Shown here one piece after another: positions 1-12,397 of a stretch of 64,000 nt of DNA. The notes below the pieces were generated by a model that saw only the letters and a list, made by a program, of their open reading frames with translations, had not been told where the DNA came from and searched no databases. This DNA is from Podospora pseudoanserina (taxonomy: Eukaryota; Ascomycota; Sordariomycetes; Sordariales; Podosporaceae): positions 1,069,001 through 1,133,000 of the forward strand of contig NC_085922.1 in the NCBI RefSeq assembly GCF_035222485.1, in the 5' to 3' direction. How positions within the stretch are numbered: the stretch's first letter is position 1; each line of letters begins with the position of its first letter. The translations under genes and the position numbers were made by a program.

Positions 1-511
1 TACGGCCTAGGTTATCACCGTCGTCGGCGAGTTCCCTGTCGAGTTTCACTAGTTGAGCCACGTCGCTGTCCCAGGTCTGCGGGTACGAGTCCAAGTCTTC
101 GGATATGCCGAACTGGGCGGGGTTGACGTAGATTGATACCACGACGTGGTGGTTTTCTCTTGCGGCTCGACGGATGAGGGAGAGGTGGCCTGAGTGGAGG
201 GCGCCCATGGTGGGCACGAGGGCGACGGTGCGGTGGTCGAGGAGGTGGGGCCGGCGCCAGAGGCGGACGGAGGAGGTGGTGCGGAGGAGGCGGACGGGGG
301 AGGAGGGGAGTTTTTCCAGGCCTCCTTTTGAGGAGGAGGAACACGACGAGGCCATGGTGCGGGAAGTGACTTTCGGGATGACGGTACAGGATCGGGAGAC
401 GGCGCGAGAGGTTGTCATCGGGAAGGTCTTGGAGAAAGCGGTGGTGATGATGGCGGGGCGGAGGAGGACTGTGTGCCGGATTAGGGCGGCGGCGTTTGCT
501 GTGGGAGGCAT
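1..511 (-). CDS. pan6: Pantoate-beta-alanine ligase (pantothenate synthetase), N-terminal 170 residues, cut by window edge
   Basis: The enzyme joins pantoate and beta-alanine with ATP to make pantothenate, the precursor of coenzyme A. Reading leftward from the ATG at 511, one open frame runs to the left edge. It shows the PanC nucleotide-binding signature [17 protein letters not shown] (about residues 100-116, with the HxGH-type motif HSGH at 106-109), then [11 protein letters not shown] and a DLDSYP motif, all standard for the family. The 95 residues before the signature are rich in Arg, Ser and Thr and poor in acidic residues; this could be a mitochondrial presequence, but Met codons at about residues 32 and 53 are possible later starts. 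No intron is needed in the visible part. The C-terminal half lies outside the window. Family assignment is firm; the exact start is not. Confidence 0.9.
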   Translation of the reverse strand, partial: MPPTANAAALIRHTVLLRPAIITTAFSKTFPMTTSRAVSRSCTVIPKVTSRTMASSCSSSSKGGLEKLPSSPVRLLRTTSSVRLWRRPHLLDHRTVALVPTMGALHSGHLSLIRRAARENHHVVVSIYVNPAQFGISEDLDSYPQTWDSDVAQLVKLDRELADDGDNLGR

Positions 512-991
512 TGAACCGGTGAGAGTTGCGGAATTGGAAGGTGAGGGGACAGGGAAGGAAGGGAAAGAAAAAAGCGCAATCTGACCGCCATTGCGCAGCG
601 CGATTCCGAGGCGGAGTCAACTTATAACAGAGGGAGGGCAATGTTCGTGATGGTTTCTGCCGCGGATTTCTGAGGACGGCGCGCGGGCGGGACATGGGAT
701 GGGTCCGCTGGAGAGGAAGGGGGGCTTGGCAGGGGTAGGGTTGGTTTGTATTTTATTTTATTTTTTTACAGAAAAGAGCCGTTAGGATGGGGCAAAATGG
801 CGCCTATTCTGTACGGAGCCCCTGAATTCACTGCTCCAAAGTCACAAAGCAAGGCGTAGTTAGAAGATACAATAGCACGTCGGCTGGATGGGAAAACTGT
901 GATGACAGACAGAGATACATTTAACCCTCCATCAATAACAACTATACAATGGGTATCAACGCCTTTTCCCTTCCGTCCCAAATCCCCCCAT
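512..991. other. Intergenic, no gene seen
   Basis: This 480-bp stretch is the upstream region of the pantothenate synthetase gene and the 3' flank of the Zn2Cys6 gene, both on the minus strand. It has a T-rich tract near 750-770. Open frames here are short and lack family features. Confidence 0.6.
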
Positions 992-3944
992 TCAAACGCC
1001 CCAAGAATGAACCCCCCTCCTCTCCTCCCTCCCTGCCCCTTCACCCGACGAACTCCCAACCTCGCCTCCATTAGGCCTCACATACCAGTTCTGATAAGGG
1101 TGCTCCCGATCCCTAAAATCCGCCCCCTTCGACAAAGGGTTCGTCATCTTGGACGACGACCCCCCCATGGGCGGGCCCCCCGGCCCCCTCAAAAACGAAT
1201 CCCCTATCCTCCCCACCCCCATCCCAACCCCCATCGTCACAGCCGGCAGCCCAGGCAGCGTCACCACCTGCCCCCCAAACGTCGCCGGCATCACATCCTT
1301 CATCTCCCACCCCTTCCTCAGCTCAGCCACCACCCCACCCAACCTCCACCCCGTCGACTTTTCAATCCTGCCCAATATCCCCAGCACCTCGTCCCTTTCC
1401 TGGGAACTATCCAACACGGCCCCCGCCACGGCCAGCCCCCTAATCGCCACGCTCCCCACCCCCTTATCCCCCACCGCACTGGTGCTCACAATCCCGCAAA
1501 CCTGCCGGCCGTGGTGCTTTTGGAGCGACCTGTTCTCCTCCGTGTCCCCCTTGTGAAGCGGGTTCGTCTGCGCGAGCAAAACCATGCAGACGTGGTAGAA
1601 CAGCCGTCCTATAATCGCCGGCCTGCTCATCAACCACACGTTCGGAAACGCCGAGCGGGACGACGGGCCGGTGACGTACCCCGAGGGACGCATGCTCCTC
1701 GGACAGCGGTGATTCCACGCGTCCAGCAAAGATTTTAGTCTGGTCCACTCGGCGAAGCGGCCCTGGAGCCTGACCTGCTCGTCGTGGGGGGTGGGCTCGT
1801 GATGTCGATGGTGATGACCGGGGTTGTGGAATTGGCTAGGGTGAAGGACGGGGATGGTTGGGGAGGAGGAGGCGCGGAAGTTGATAACTTTGGCGAGTAT
1901 GTAGATTATTCTTTGGGCCCAGAGTTCCTCGTCCCCAGACGAGGCCTGGGCGGCCGGGCCGGAAAAGGAAGGGAGGTCGTCCCCGCGGTCGGGTTCCGAA
2001 GAGGCGATCACGCTTCCGTTGCCGGAGCTGCTTCCTACGATCCAGGTTGTGAATTCTAGGTCCATGCCCCAGTCGTCGGGCTCCCAGGAGGTGGTCCAGT
2101 TGAAGGAGAGGCACGACAAGACCTCGAGTCCGACGTTGAGCCAGAAGCAGGCTCGGGCGAGGCTGGAGGCGGAGCCGGCGCTGTAGTTGTTTTCTCGGAT
2201 CAGCGCGCGGGCGCCGCGGATGTGCTCGAGGCGTTGCTGGCGCTGCTGGGCGGTGGATCGCTCGTCTGGGAGCTTGGACGGTTCTATCTCGTTCATGATG
2301 TCGTAGACGTTAAGCACGACGGCGGTGACGCAGCATTCGTCCGTGTTGCGGTCGGGGTTTTGGAGCGACCGGAGGAGGAGGGAGGTGGAGGTGTCGTGGT
2401 AGACCCTCGCCCTGTCGCTCTCGGCGGCTCGGGAGGCCGGGGGAGACATGAGGGAGTGCTGCTTGACACCGCAGGCGAGGATGGCATTCAGGAGCATCGT
2501 CGACTTGAAGGCGAGCGATGGCACAACAGTGGAGAAGTGTTTGTCTTTGTCAAAGACATCCATCCAGACGGCCACGTCGTTGATGAAGACCTGCATGCAG
2601 TTGATCTCGTGTTCGGTGCTCAGGTAATCGCGCTCGCTCGTCGGGCTCTCGTCGCCGTTTTCGCTACAGGGCGTCATCGGGCCATCGCCATCGTTTTCTG
2701 GGTTCCGAGCATTGGATCCTTCAGGGACCAAAGAGGATGTCACGCTGGAGACATCGCTGTCTCTTCTTTGATGTACCGGGTAGACTGGCCGGTGTTGCTG
2801 TAGCAAGTCTTCAAGCGCAAACGGGTGGTGGTGTGGTAGCGGCGGCTGCGGGGGGTTTGGCACAAAAGGCTCGGTGTTCCTCACGGGCAGCTGTGCCTGT
2901 ACTTGACCATGGCCTCCGTTCAAATGGACCGGCTCTTGGTGGGTTGGTGGTTCGATTGTTATGGGGTAATATGGTACACGGGATGCTTCCGGGACACTGC
3001 TCAGACCTTTTGCGGCCTCGAAAGCAGAGGGATTCCCAGACGGAAGTGCGCCGCTGCCCTGCACATCTGCCGAAGCTTTTCTAGGCCGGGTGATGGGTGG
3101 AAAGTCGTCGATGGGCGAGACACCCAGGTCCTCATCCGGAGCGTCGCTGTAGGATTCTAGCCCGCCCTTATACCCGGATGCTATCTCTCGGGAATCGTCT
3201 TGAAACGTCACTATGAAGGCTCTGTCAGTCAAAGGAGGCAAATGGGTGGTGATATTGGATCGCTATACCCAGCCAGTCTTTGCCTCGAGGAACGGTGCGA
3301 GGTGGCCCTTTGACCTGCTGATTCGTCTCTGCAAAGTTGAGCCGTACTCCTCGTTTGCACTGGCGGTTGCTCTTCAAGCAGTTGTTGCACACCGGTGCCC
3401 CCTCGTCGCACTTGACATGTCTATCGCGGCAGGTAAAGCACCCAGTCCGTACGCGGCGAGCTTTGCTGGTCTGTACAAACCTCCTGGTGGGCCTCTTGAC
3501 CTGTGCGTCAACAACAGTTGCTGTAGTGAGAGGGTTCAAGGAGCGGGCTCGCTTTGGCCGAGGAGGTGAGTTGTCTGGACTGCTGAACAGGGCCTCGGGG
3601 TGTGCCGGAGGGGTCAAGGAATGGGCTTCGGGATGGTAGTGCTGGTCATCATGATAGTTGTGCTGCTGATGAATGTACAGGGTATGTAGATTGATATTCG
3701 CCGTCATCGGGACTGCCCCTGGGACGAAGGAAGCCGTGCCGCCGTTAAAGGTAGCCAGTCTTTCCGCCACGTCTCGACCCCGAGACGAACAAACCCGAGG
3801 TAGGTTTTTGTAGGGGGAGTCGATAGTGTTATGCGGCGATCCGTCAGGCGAACGGGGACTTGGTGTTTTGCTGAGGCTGATATGCTGATTCCCGTTACCG
3901 GGGCTTCCGCTTTCCCGGTTGGCGTTGCCGAACTCCGAGGCCAC
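992..3944 (-). CDS. Zn2Cys6 transcription factor with C-terminal fungal-specific domain
   Basis: A binuclear zinc-cluster DNA-binding regulator of about 964 residues. Exons: 3944..3269 and 3210..992; the 58-bp intron has a GTATAG donor, a CTGAC branch and a TAG acceptor, and joins the frame exactly. The zinc cluster is complete: Cys at about residues 169, 172, 179, 186, 189 and 196 (C-X2-C-X6-C-X6-C-X2-C-X6-C), preceded by basic KARRVRTG. The second exon carries a long helical region (from about residue 440) with the pattern of the Fungal_trans_2/DUF3468 family, and a tail motif HPYQNWYV. The N-terminal 165 residues are Ser/Pro-rich with a His/Tyr-rich stretch. Oddity: the frame opens at GTG (3944), with a stop a few codons upstream, and the next in-frame ATG lies about 80 residues in. 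The true start may be an upstream exon. Target genes cannot be told from sequence. Confidence 0.85.
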
Positions 3945-6549
3945 TGATCGGTGGTCTTATCGATCTTCAGCCCTGCAAATCGACGACGACGGAAGCCGTA
4001 TAGTAGGTAGTGGTAGAAGGGCCGGTCGTGAAGATGGTGCAACAGTCGTCCTATGTGTGCCTGTATGTCCCTGCTTCCAACGGAGCTGACCCTAGCTGTA
4101 GATCAGTTGGAGCAAGAGTCAAGCCCTGGATGACAGTTCAAAGATGGGATGTCGTCGAGGTCGTTGACAGGAAGAAAGACAAGCCCCTTGCGCTTGCAAA
4201 TGACAGGGGGAATCTACCTGGGGCCTGGTGCGGCAACAGGTGACAGGGGTCGCCTCTCTCGGGGAGGGTTACATCAAACAGGTACAAGGCGGGGGTCAAC
4301 GCCTTCCAGGTCGGGGTTGACCTGGGCTTCGATGATGCCGTCGCTGCCGATTTGACGATGTGGCCGACGGGGGGGACTGGACGGGTTGGTAGATGGTGTG
4401 CCAGTGAATGCTGAATGCTGCTTGCTTCCCAGCGGTCCCAAATTGAACCTGCAGTGGTAGATGGCGGCAGCACCCGTTCCTTTGCCATGAATGATTGGGG
4501 GTTCGGGGGTTGGTTCAGGGGGTTCAGGATGGCCCATGGGGCGTTGGACGGACAGAGACCCAGGCGATGGCTTGTGCATATGTAGGTAGGAGTACATATG
4601 TATGTAGGTAGGTGCATGTACAGGACACGCAGTCCCTTTATCGTCAACGCCATCTCTATTCATAGCTCTCCTCCTCTCCAGGCCATCGATGTTGTGCATA
4701 CGCCACCAATACTCGAGATCTACATAGCAAGGTAGCTGCTCAGCTCCCGCTTGAACGTTGAAGCTGCTCTCCGATCTCTTGGGAAGAGGTCCTCGGGAGG
4801 CATCTCGCTTCCTCGGACTCTCTCTCTGTTCTCTCAAACCCAACAAACCCCAACGATGGAGTAAGGATCCAGCGTTAAGATTGGAAACTGGTGACAGGGA
4901 ACCAGAAGCGGGGTCATGTCGCGCTTAGGCTCCCGGTCCCCGCCCACCGGTTCTTGGTCAGGGGGGAGGGGCGGCATCGGCAAAACCTGCTGTTTGGGGG
5001 GCTTGGCTAGTGTCAATGTTGAAACCTCGAAAGCTTGGTTTGTTTCTTCAGTCGAGGTCTCAAGACCCTTTTCTTCATCAAGATGTCTCTGGATTTCATT
5101 GCTGGCGAGACCGGAGCTTGCTTACCTACCTAGGTAGACACGCACCGTACTTGGTCCAGATCAGAATATGGTGAGACCGACACGCACACATTGATCAGAT
5201 ATCTACCAATGACTGCTGAAGAACAGATGTTTCGACAAGCTTCCTAGTCGCATAAGAGAGTAAAAGCTTGGTATAGATCGGCAAAACCGCAATAGCCGCT
5301 GATGATCTGTCTCATCTTGACAACCTGCCACATCCAAGTGCGTACTCTGTATCAAGAACACAACAAAGAATATTTCCACCAAAAGTTCCCTCAGCTCTAT
5401 CCCAACAGTCTGGGAAACCCGTGGCGAGCCTCTGGCTTCCCGTCCGTTTGCCGATTCCCGTCCCCAGTACCGTGCGACTGGCACGCCCCTTTCCCGAGAA
5501 CAAAGAACAAAGTAAGACTTCGCCAGCAGAGCAGTACTCGAACACAATTGTTGTACAGAACAATTTTGAGTCGGTGAGTCCGCGCTCATCAATTAGTCTT
5601 TGTATGTACCACCTTGTAGCATGCAGCCCAGGCCCCCTGGGCCCCTGGCACGCCGTTTTGACCTTTCCCCGCCCGCCCGCTGTGCTTTTGCGGGGGGTGC
5701 GGGGGCGGTGAACGGACGGAGTCCCGTCGAGTAAGATGATGGTTTAGATGAGGTCTCAGTTGCGCTGACCAGGTTTCCGGCGCTCGGGCGGGTGAGAGTG
5801 AGAGACCAGATGTGAGGATGTGTAAGGTAGGTAGGTACAGGGACCAGCATCCCTTCAGATTCATTTTCGATATCTAGAACTGGACATCTCAACAAACAGT
5901 GCGGTGAGGGCACATGTGAAAGCCCCCACTTTCGATCAGTTAAATCTCCGACGAGGCGTTGATCGCAGTGCCCACCAAGAAGTTGTGGCAGACATGTCCA
6001 GGGACAATGTAGGTACTTTTTGACGTGCCAAGGACAGCTATCACGACGGTAAATCGGTTGAACAAGTACGTGGTGTGGTGGATGTCATCACGCTCACCGT
6101 CCAACGTGTGCAGGTTGGACAAAATAGGCGGTGTCGGTGGGGCGTGGTACCTTGGTGCCCTCATCAGATCCATCAGATAACAGAGTATCAAAGCATTGCA
6201 CACTTCCCCGGCCCTCTTATGACATGGAGCAACAAGTTATGAAGCCATGGCTGTATACGGATGGACTGTCGCTGTGTTTTGAAACATTTTGCGGATCGCA
6301 GCTGCCTTCTAGAAGCTCTTTTGCAGATCAGCTATCGGCCCGCCCCACTAACAATGTGCTGCGAGACGGACTTTACAGCGCTACTTCCACTAACCCAACC
6401 ATCAGCAGCAACAACAACCTAAGAACCTATGGTACCTAATCGACTTTGATACCGCCGTTGTGTCATCACCCACTACTCCTAGATATAAACGCTGTTCCGA
6501 CGCTCGGTAATCACCAGCCAGTCATTCATCGGTCACAGATCACTGGAAC
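3945..6549. other. Long intergenic region, no supported gene
   Basis: About 2.6 kb between the Zn2Cys6 gene and ASA1, which are transcribed away from each other, so it should hold both promoters. Several open frames (for example 4274..4846 minus and 5203..5592 minus) are compositionally irregular, lack splice-supported extensions and show no family motif. Copies of a GTAGGTAGG / CCTACCTAGG type motif occur near 4582, 4603, 5122 and 5825. Confidence 0.5.
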
Positions 6550-7930
6550 ATGGCAAGCAATGCGCGGCCCGCCCAGCCCAAGACGATTCTGCGAGGCCAC
6601 AAGACACCGGTGCAGGTGGCTGCCTTCGTTCGAAACAATGAGCGCCTCTTGACCGGTGATTCCGACGGCTTTGTTGTGGCATGGGACCTGACCATCATGC
6701 GTCCGAGGGCCGTTTGGCAAGCTCATACGGCCTCCATACTAGGCATCGCAGGCTGGGGACACGATCGCATCATCACGTAGGCCACCACGATTCGAGTCTT
6801 GTAAACAACATGCTCATGATCCTGTAGACACGGAAGAGACAACAGACTGGTGGTCTGGAAGTTGACCGCCGAACACGAAAATGTCCTCAGTACAAGCCTT
6901 CCCCTAGACCCATCCTCACAGCCCCGTCCAAAGCCATGGATGCTTCACGTGCTTCAGATCAGCACCATGAACTTTTGTTCATTCTCGTATTGTCCCGCAT
7001 ACCCAGACAACAGTCCGGCCGCAGCAGCAGCAGATGAAATTCTCCTCGCGGTACCCAACACCCTCTCCTCGGAATCTGTAAGTCTGCCCAACTCTTCCCC
7101 TCCTCCTTTGCTGACAAGGCCATCCTGGTTTCCTCGACTTGCACAACTTTGAGCTCGAGCTGACACTGATGTAGATCGACATCTTTCACCTCCCCTCCCT
7201 CGCTCGAAAGCACACGGTTGGCTTGCCCACCTCCTCGTCACCCGACCAGAAGAATGGCATGGCCATGTCCCTCTCCCTCTTCCACCACCCCACAAGCCAT
7301 CACCTAACCCTGGTCGCCGGGTACGAACGCGGTCTCGCGGCAGTCTACCAACTCGACCCTAACACGTCAAAATGGGCAGTAACCTACCAATCCAACCCTC
7401 ACACCCAGCCAATTTTGTCTCTTGACGTCTCCCCAGATGAGTCATTCTTCCTCTCGTCAGGAGCAGACGCCACCATAGCCAAACACCCCATCCCGTCTTG
7501 TCCTCCTTCCTCGGGAATAATCCAAGACCCCATCTTGACGATCAACACCCGCCACGCCGGACAACAGTCCCTCCGCATCCGCTCCGACAACCTCATCTTT
7601 GCCACCGCAGGCTGGGACTCGATGGTGAGGGTCTACAGCGTCAAGACGATGAAGGAGCTCGCGGTGCTAAAGTGGCACCAGCAGGGGTGTTACGCCGTTG
7701 CTTTCGCTGCTGCCAACACCTCTCCAACCACTTCTCCTCCTCAAGAGGAACCCCCCAGACCAGACGACAAGAAGCCCGAGGGGAGTCACAGCAAGGAGGT
7801 TACCACGCAAGTCCCCAAGATGTTGGTCGAACAAACACCCAAACAAAAACGCCTCCACCAAGCCAGAACCGCCCGCTGGCTCGCGGCAGGGAGCAAGGAT
7901 GGGAGGGTGAGCTTGTGGGATGTGTACTAG
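6550..7930 (+). CDS. asa1: ASTRA-associated protein 1 (WD40 repeat)
   Basis: A WD40 propeller protein of 410 residues. Asa1 is a partner of the ASTRA complex and of Tel2-Tti1-Tti2, which stabilise PIKK-family kinases; this role is family knowledge. Exons: 6550..6776, 6828..7077, 7175..7930; introns of 51 and 97 bp have GTAGGC/GTAAGT donors and TAG acceptors and restore frame. Visible family signatures: [11 protein letters not shown] at the start, then [31 protein letters not shown] across the first intron, and a final [12 protein letters not shown] followed directly by TAG. Blades between are typical degenerate WD repeats; a low-complexity Pro/Thr/Lys insert sits near residue 345-375. The length matches filamentous-fungal Asa1. 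The start is the only good ATG, placed just before the conserved block. Confidence 0.93.
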
Positions 7931-8786
7931 ATATTCGACTACCACATAGCACTGAGCACGTATCATGTCAATAAGTCGGGTCCATCATAGAGCCAGTCAG
8001 ACGCGGACCTATTGCAGGATGGATGGGATGTATTCTAGATACCACAACGTATCCTAGCTAAGCAAAACCTCAGCTGTCTCAACGTATCCCTTCCTCCCAC
8101 AAGAATTGTCTCGGGCAGGTACCTACCCGACTCACCTACCTACCTTTTTCCCCTCAGCAAAAATGATATGCTCTCGTGCAGCGCCACAAACCTTTGTGCT
8201 TCCCACCATCTTGTTGAAGGGGCTCCCTCCCTCCCACCGCTTCCCGAGTGCCAGGTTATCGTCTCTTTCCCCTCCCCTCCCTCTCTCCCTCCCCCGGTCC
8301 AAATCTGAGACTCAGTTCGCTATCCGACACACTGCTTGAATGCAACGCATGTAGAGACAGAAAAGGTTAAATAGGTAGTTGATGTCTGGTGTTTGTGGCA
8401 CGTTGTGCAGAACATACAGCCAGCCCGTGCTGCTCTGTGTTTTGGGGGGCGGCTGTTTGGCTTCCTTGTCACCCGTTGCTGTTGTCGTCATGCTCTAAAT
8501 GTGTATCTTGCTCCAAGAAATCGTCACAACACATTCCCACTGTTTTTGACGTATGTGTGTCAAGAGCAGCTCCACTGTCACCACGCTATGTAGGTATGTC
8601 ACTGTCTTCAACAGGCCTCAAAACAAGTCACACAACTATGCTGCCGCCGCTATACATCAACCGTACCTGTCACAAAGACCCTACAGACATTATCAGGGCC
8701 TCAAAAGATACCTAGGTAGTGTTGACACGTCTTGATTGCGATTAGCTGGCCCAAAGATCCACCTTTTATGCCACACCCCCTCCCGC

Positions 8787-8827
<41 letters not shown>

Positions 8828-8954
8828 AAAAATATCCTCGACGCCCTATCAAGCTCTTCTAAACGCCCAGCAACCGTGACCTCTTCTAAACGCCCATACC
8901 AACCCATCTCAAACGCCCATTCAACCCATCCCGACGGCCACCAAGCTAGGTAAC
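7931..8954. other. Intergenic between convergent genes, no gene seen
   Basis: About 1 kb between the 3' ends of ASA1 and the HAD phosphatase gene. It holds pyrimidine-rich runs near 8220-8300, CCTACCTAGG-type motifs near 8118-8146 and 8709-8720, and a long A tract listed separately. Short open frames here lack coding features. Confidence 0.5.
8788..8825. repeat. Poly(A) tract of 38 bases
   Basis: An uninterrupted run of A followed by TAAAAAATA. It lies downstream of both convergent genes. It could be a mononucleotide microsatellite or the tail of an old retrotransposed copy; the sequence before it (C-rich) shows no recognisable retroelement. Confidence 0.85.
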
Positions 8955-10049
8955 CTAAGCCCTACCAACAACCTCCACAACCTCCCCATCCGCCAACCTC
9001 CCCGTCTCAAGCATCCACCCCTCCCCCTCCACCTCCACAGGCGGCACCACAATCCCAAACCTCTCATACGGAAAATCAACCAGCGTACCCCTATACTCAG
9101 CCCACCCATCATCAACCTCCCCAAGCTGGTGCGTGTCCACCTCGCCCGCCTCGTACGTCCGTCCAGCCAGAACCTCCTTCTCCCGCCCCTCATACTCCTT
9201 CTTCAGCATCGGGTGAGGCGCCCAGATAACCCGCATCCCCGCCCGGCGACCAGCCTCAACCCCCGGAACGCTGTCCTCAAAGACAAGACACTCCTCGGGG
9301 GTAATCGGCTTCTCCCCCTCGGGAAGCGAGTCATTGATCGTCTTGAGGGCAAGCAAATAAATATCAGGAAGCGGCTTGCCCCGGCCGGGGGCAATCCGCT
9401 CGTCGTCGCCCAGGACGCGACGGTGGGTTTCAAAGACGCTAAACAGCTCCGTCAGGTGCGACGTCTTCAAGATAAAGTTTGACTTGTGGGACGACGTGGC
9501 GAGGGCGATGTGGACGCGGTGGGGGGTGGGCGCCGTCTCGCCAGCCCTGGACTCCTTGTTCTTCTCCATGTCCCAGTAGCGGGTGCGAGCGAGGTCGCTG
9601 AGAAGTGTAGGGATGCCGGGGAGGGGCTGGGTGCCGGGGAAGTGCTGGGCTTGGAGCTCATAGTACTGTTTGTGGTACCTGCGTCGAAAAAAAAGTCGGT
9701 GTCAGAACGGACCGTCAGGAAAGGAGACATCACTTACTCCTCAGGGGTGATCGGCAGCTGGGCCCAGTCGTGAAGCAGCTTGTTGGCCTGGGGACCGGGG
9801 CGGCCTTGCAGCTTGGCCTTGATGCTCCAGGGCAGCTTGGGACGCCCGTACTTTTCGAGGATCAGGTTGATGCAGAGCGTGTAGAGGTCCTCGGTGTCGA
9901 GCAGCAGACCATCCATGTCAAAGAGACAGGCCCGGACGGGGGGGAAGCTGTTGTTGGAGGGAATCGTTGTTAGTCTCGCCACGAGGCTGGACCCGGCCGG
10001 AATCACACAACATAGGGGTTCAGGGGACCTACTCGGTTCTGGGAGTCAT
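8955..10049 (-). CDS. HAD-superfamily hydrolase, GS1/pseudouridine-5'-phosphatase-like
   Basis: A small-molecule phosphatase of 316 residues, HAD subfamily IA. Exons: 10049..10033, 9947..9738 and 9678..8955. The first exon codes only five and two-thirds codons (MTPRT plus GA); its 85-bp intron has a perfect CTAAC branch, the second (59 bp) a GTAAGT donor. Motif I FDMDGLLLDTED carries the nucleophile and acid Asp at about residues 16 and 18; ALATSSHKSNF is motif II; KPLPDIYLLAL supplies the motif III Lys; VFEDSVPGVEAGRRAGM is motif IV with the magnesium-binding Asp. The order and spacing fit the GS1/HDHD1 group, known to act on pseudouridine 5'-phosphate or sugar phosphates; the true substrate cannot be read from the sequence. 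An extra stretch (about residues 110-128, KNKESRAGETAPTP) is inserted before motif II. Confidence 0.9.
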
Positions 10050-11122
10050 TGTGAAGGCCGTGGTGTGCGGTGAACTGGGACGACCGTGGGCTCGTATCTG
10101 CTGGATGGACTAGAAAGAAAAAAAAGACAGGAGGCTCTGGGGAAAAGAAAAGGGCTCGTATTATAGATAGGTGGCTACCCTTGCCTAGGTAGGCGTAGAT
10201 CGATCGGGTCCAATCAGGCACGTGGGTTAGAGTAGCTGATAAGATGTAGTGACAGAGAAGCCAACTACTCTTTGAGGTTGGAGATAAGACGGCGGACCTG
10301 CCCTCTTGTTGGATAACTTGTAGGGATCAGCAGAAGGAGAAGGGAACACAACAATCGGATCCAAAGCAACGAAACAAAAAAAAAAAAAGGCAGGAACTGG
10401 ATGTCACGAATTGGAGTAGCTACCCCTTGTCATGCGGGGTACCCCCCCAGCAAACTGATGCTCTTCCAGTGCTCCTCCCGGCGGACCTGTGACGCCACCA
10501 AGACAGGGGAGACATGTAGATACCCCGGCCGGCCCAGCCAGCGGAGAGCCGTCACGACTTTTTCCGAAGCTCTCGTTCGTCGAGAGCATCCGAGAGAGGA
10601 GCTCTCTGTAATGCTCTCACACACTCTCAAACTCTTGTCCGGCGGAATATTTCGGGCCGTTTAGGTACCCCTTGCGATGGGCTGGGTTGGCAGCCGAGGA
10701 AGACGCGAGATAAGGGGGGGAACTTGTGGGAGTGTGGAAGGTGTGATGAGATTGTGGAATGTTCAGACAGACAGAATGAGAAAAAAGCCGTGTGTTTGCT
10801 TGTTTGCTCCCCTCATCAGGGGTCCGTCCCATCTCGAGCGGACACCAAACGGCAGGAAGCCGTTGTCGTCTCCACAAAGCCTCAAAAAAAGCCCAAAAAA
10901 AACCCCCCAAAAAACGGCCTTGGATCAACGTGAATCTGCCAAGACCCCGCCATCGGGCTGAGGTCTACAGTAGCGCCTCGAGAAAAAAGTGTCCGCTCCA
11001 TGCCCAAAGCCCCAACAGCGTAACAACACCACGTTTCCAGCTCCGCCCCTTTCCTCTTTTTTCTCTCCTGTGAGCAGCCTCCTTATCTCGCATATCGGAC
11101 GGACGGTTTGCTGCCAAAGACG
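10050..11122. other. Intergenic, divergent promoter region
   Basis: About 1.07 kb between the HAD phosphatase (minus) and the TPR gene (plus). It contains a pyrimidine/purine-asymmetric run near 10107-10150, an A run at 10376-10388, a CCTAGGTAGG motif at 10184-10193 and A/C-rich runs at 10880-10915. No open frame here has family features. Confidence 0.5.
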
Positions 11123-12027
11123 ATGGCTGCCCAAGATGAGGAGCCCCGGATAGCGGGAGCCGATGACGACATGGAGCAGCAGCGGCATGAAGAAAGGTTC
11201 CCCCCTGAAGAGGAAGCTGTAAGTCACTATGGCCCTCATTTCCGTTACCATGCTCAACTCAGCTCTGACCGGATGTTTTGTTGCTTTTCAAGTCCATGGT
11301 AGCGGACTCCAACGCGCACAAGACCGAGGCCAACTCTCTCTTTGGGTCGGGCAAGTACGACATTGCCATCAACAAGTACGATGAGGCTCTTGCCGTACTT
11401 CCCAACTATCTGGACTATGAGCTGGCCGTCTTACGATCCAACATTGCTGCCTGCCACCTGAAACTCGAAGAATGGAAGGAGGCCGTCACAAACGCAACAG
11501 CCGCCCTGGACTCTCTTGACAAGCTCGAGGGCAACGGCTCGTCGAAGAAGCAGGACCCCACCCCACCCACGGCAGAAGACGAGGTGGAGGGTGAGATTGT
11601 CAGCTCTGGTGCCAAAGCAGCCGGTCCGGCACTGGGCGATGACGCCCAGCGCAAGCGTCTGAATGATATCTCGAGAATCCGCGCCAAAGCTCTCATGCGT
11701 CGTGCTCGGGCCCGGAGTGAGCTGGGCGGGTGGTCCAACCTGGAAGGCGCAATCGAAGACTACAAGCGGCTGTCGACCTTGCCTGCCTACGACACGCTGA
11801 TGAGCGCGACGGATAAGAAGATTGTCAGCACGCAACTCCGCGCCCTGCCGGCTCGTGCAAAGGCTGCGCAGGAGAAGGAGACGGCTGAGATGTGGGCCAA
11901 GCTCAAGGACCTGGGCAATGGCATCTTGAAGCCGTTTGGCCTCAGCACTGACAGCTTCAAGATGGTCAAGGACGAGAAGACGGGCGCATACAGCATGAAC
12001 TTTGCTGGGGGGTCGGGCGGCAAGTGA
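11123..12027 (+). CDS. TPR protein, TTC1 family
   Basis: A 276-residue tetratricopeptide-repeat protein related to animal TTC1, a family linked to Hsp70/Hsp90 co-chaperone binding. Exons: 11123..11218 and 11293..12027, with a 74-bp intron (GTAAGT donor, CTGAC branch, CAAG acceptor). The first exon is an acidic leader (MAAQDEEPRIAG...EEEA). TPR helices begin with KTEANSLFGSGKYDIAINKYDEA (split here as residues about 41-63) and continue through a segment with NIAACHLKLEEWKEAV; a charged spacer (about residues 110-150) separates them from the next helices RAKALMRRARARSELG. The tail KLKDLGNGILKPFGLSTDSF is the hallmark of the TTC1 group. Start is the first ATG and has a fair context. Confidence 0.88.
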
Positions 12028-12397
12028 GGGTGAAGCTGTAGCACGCAGAGATAATGTTTATTCAGTCTAGCTCTTGAGACATTCATGGGTCTTTGCATGT
12101 TGGGTGGTGGTACCTGAATCCATCCACAAGCAGGTGCGGCTGGAACCTCGGAGAGTATGGCTAGGTACCCAGACGTCCATGGCAGCTTCTGCTAACCTGC
12201 CGCATAGGTGTTCGGTGCCTTCCTGGACAGCTCACTTCAAGGAGGGACATTGATCGTCCGCCCAAGAATCCAAACTCTTCCCAACTTTTGTCATCAAAGC
12301 TCTTGTTCATTCCCATTCACTCTCCAAACAACTCTCCAGTGCAGTCTCTATCTTACAGCACAGTCTCTATCTCGGTCACGCCAGACATTAATCAAAA

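Noticed and set aside
899-1738. 279-codon plus-strand Pro/Arg/His-rich frame
   Set aside because: Antisense to the end of the Zn2Cys6 gene; low-complexity composition.
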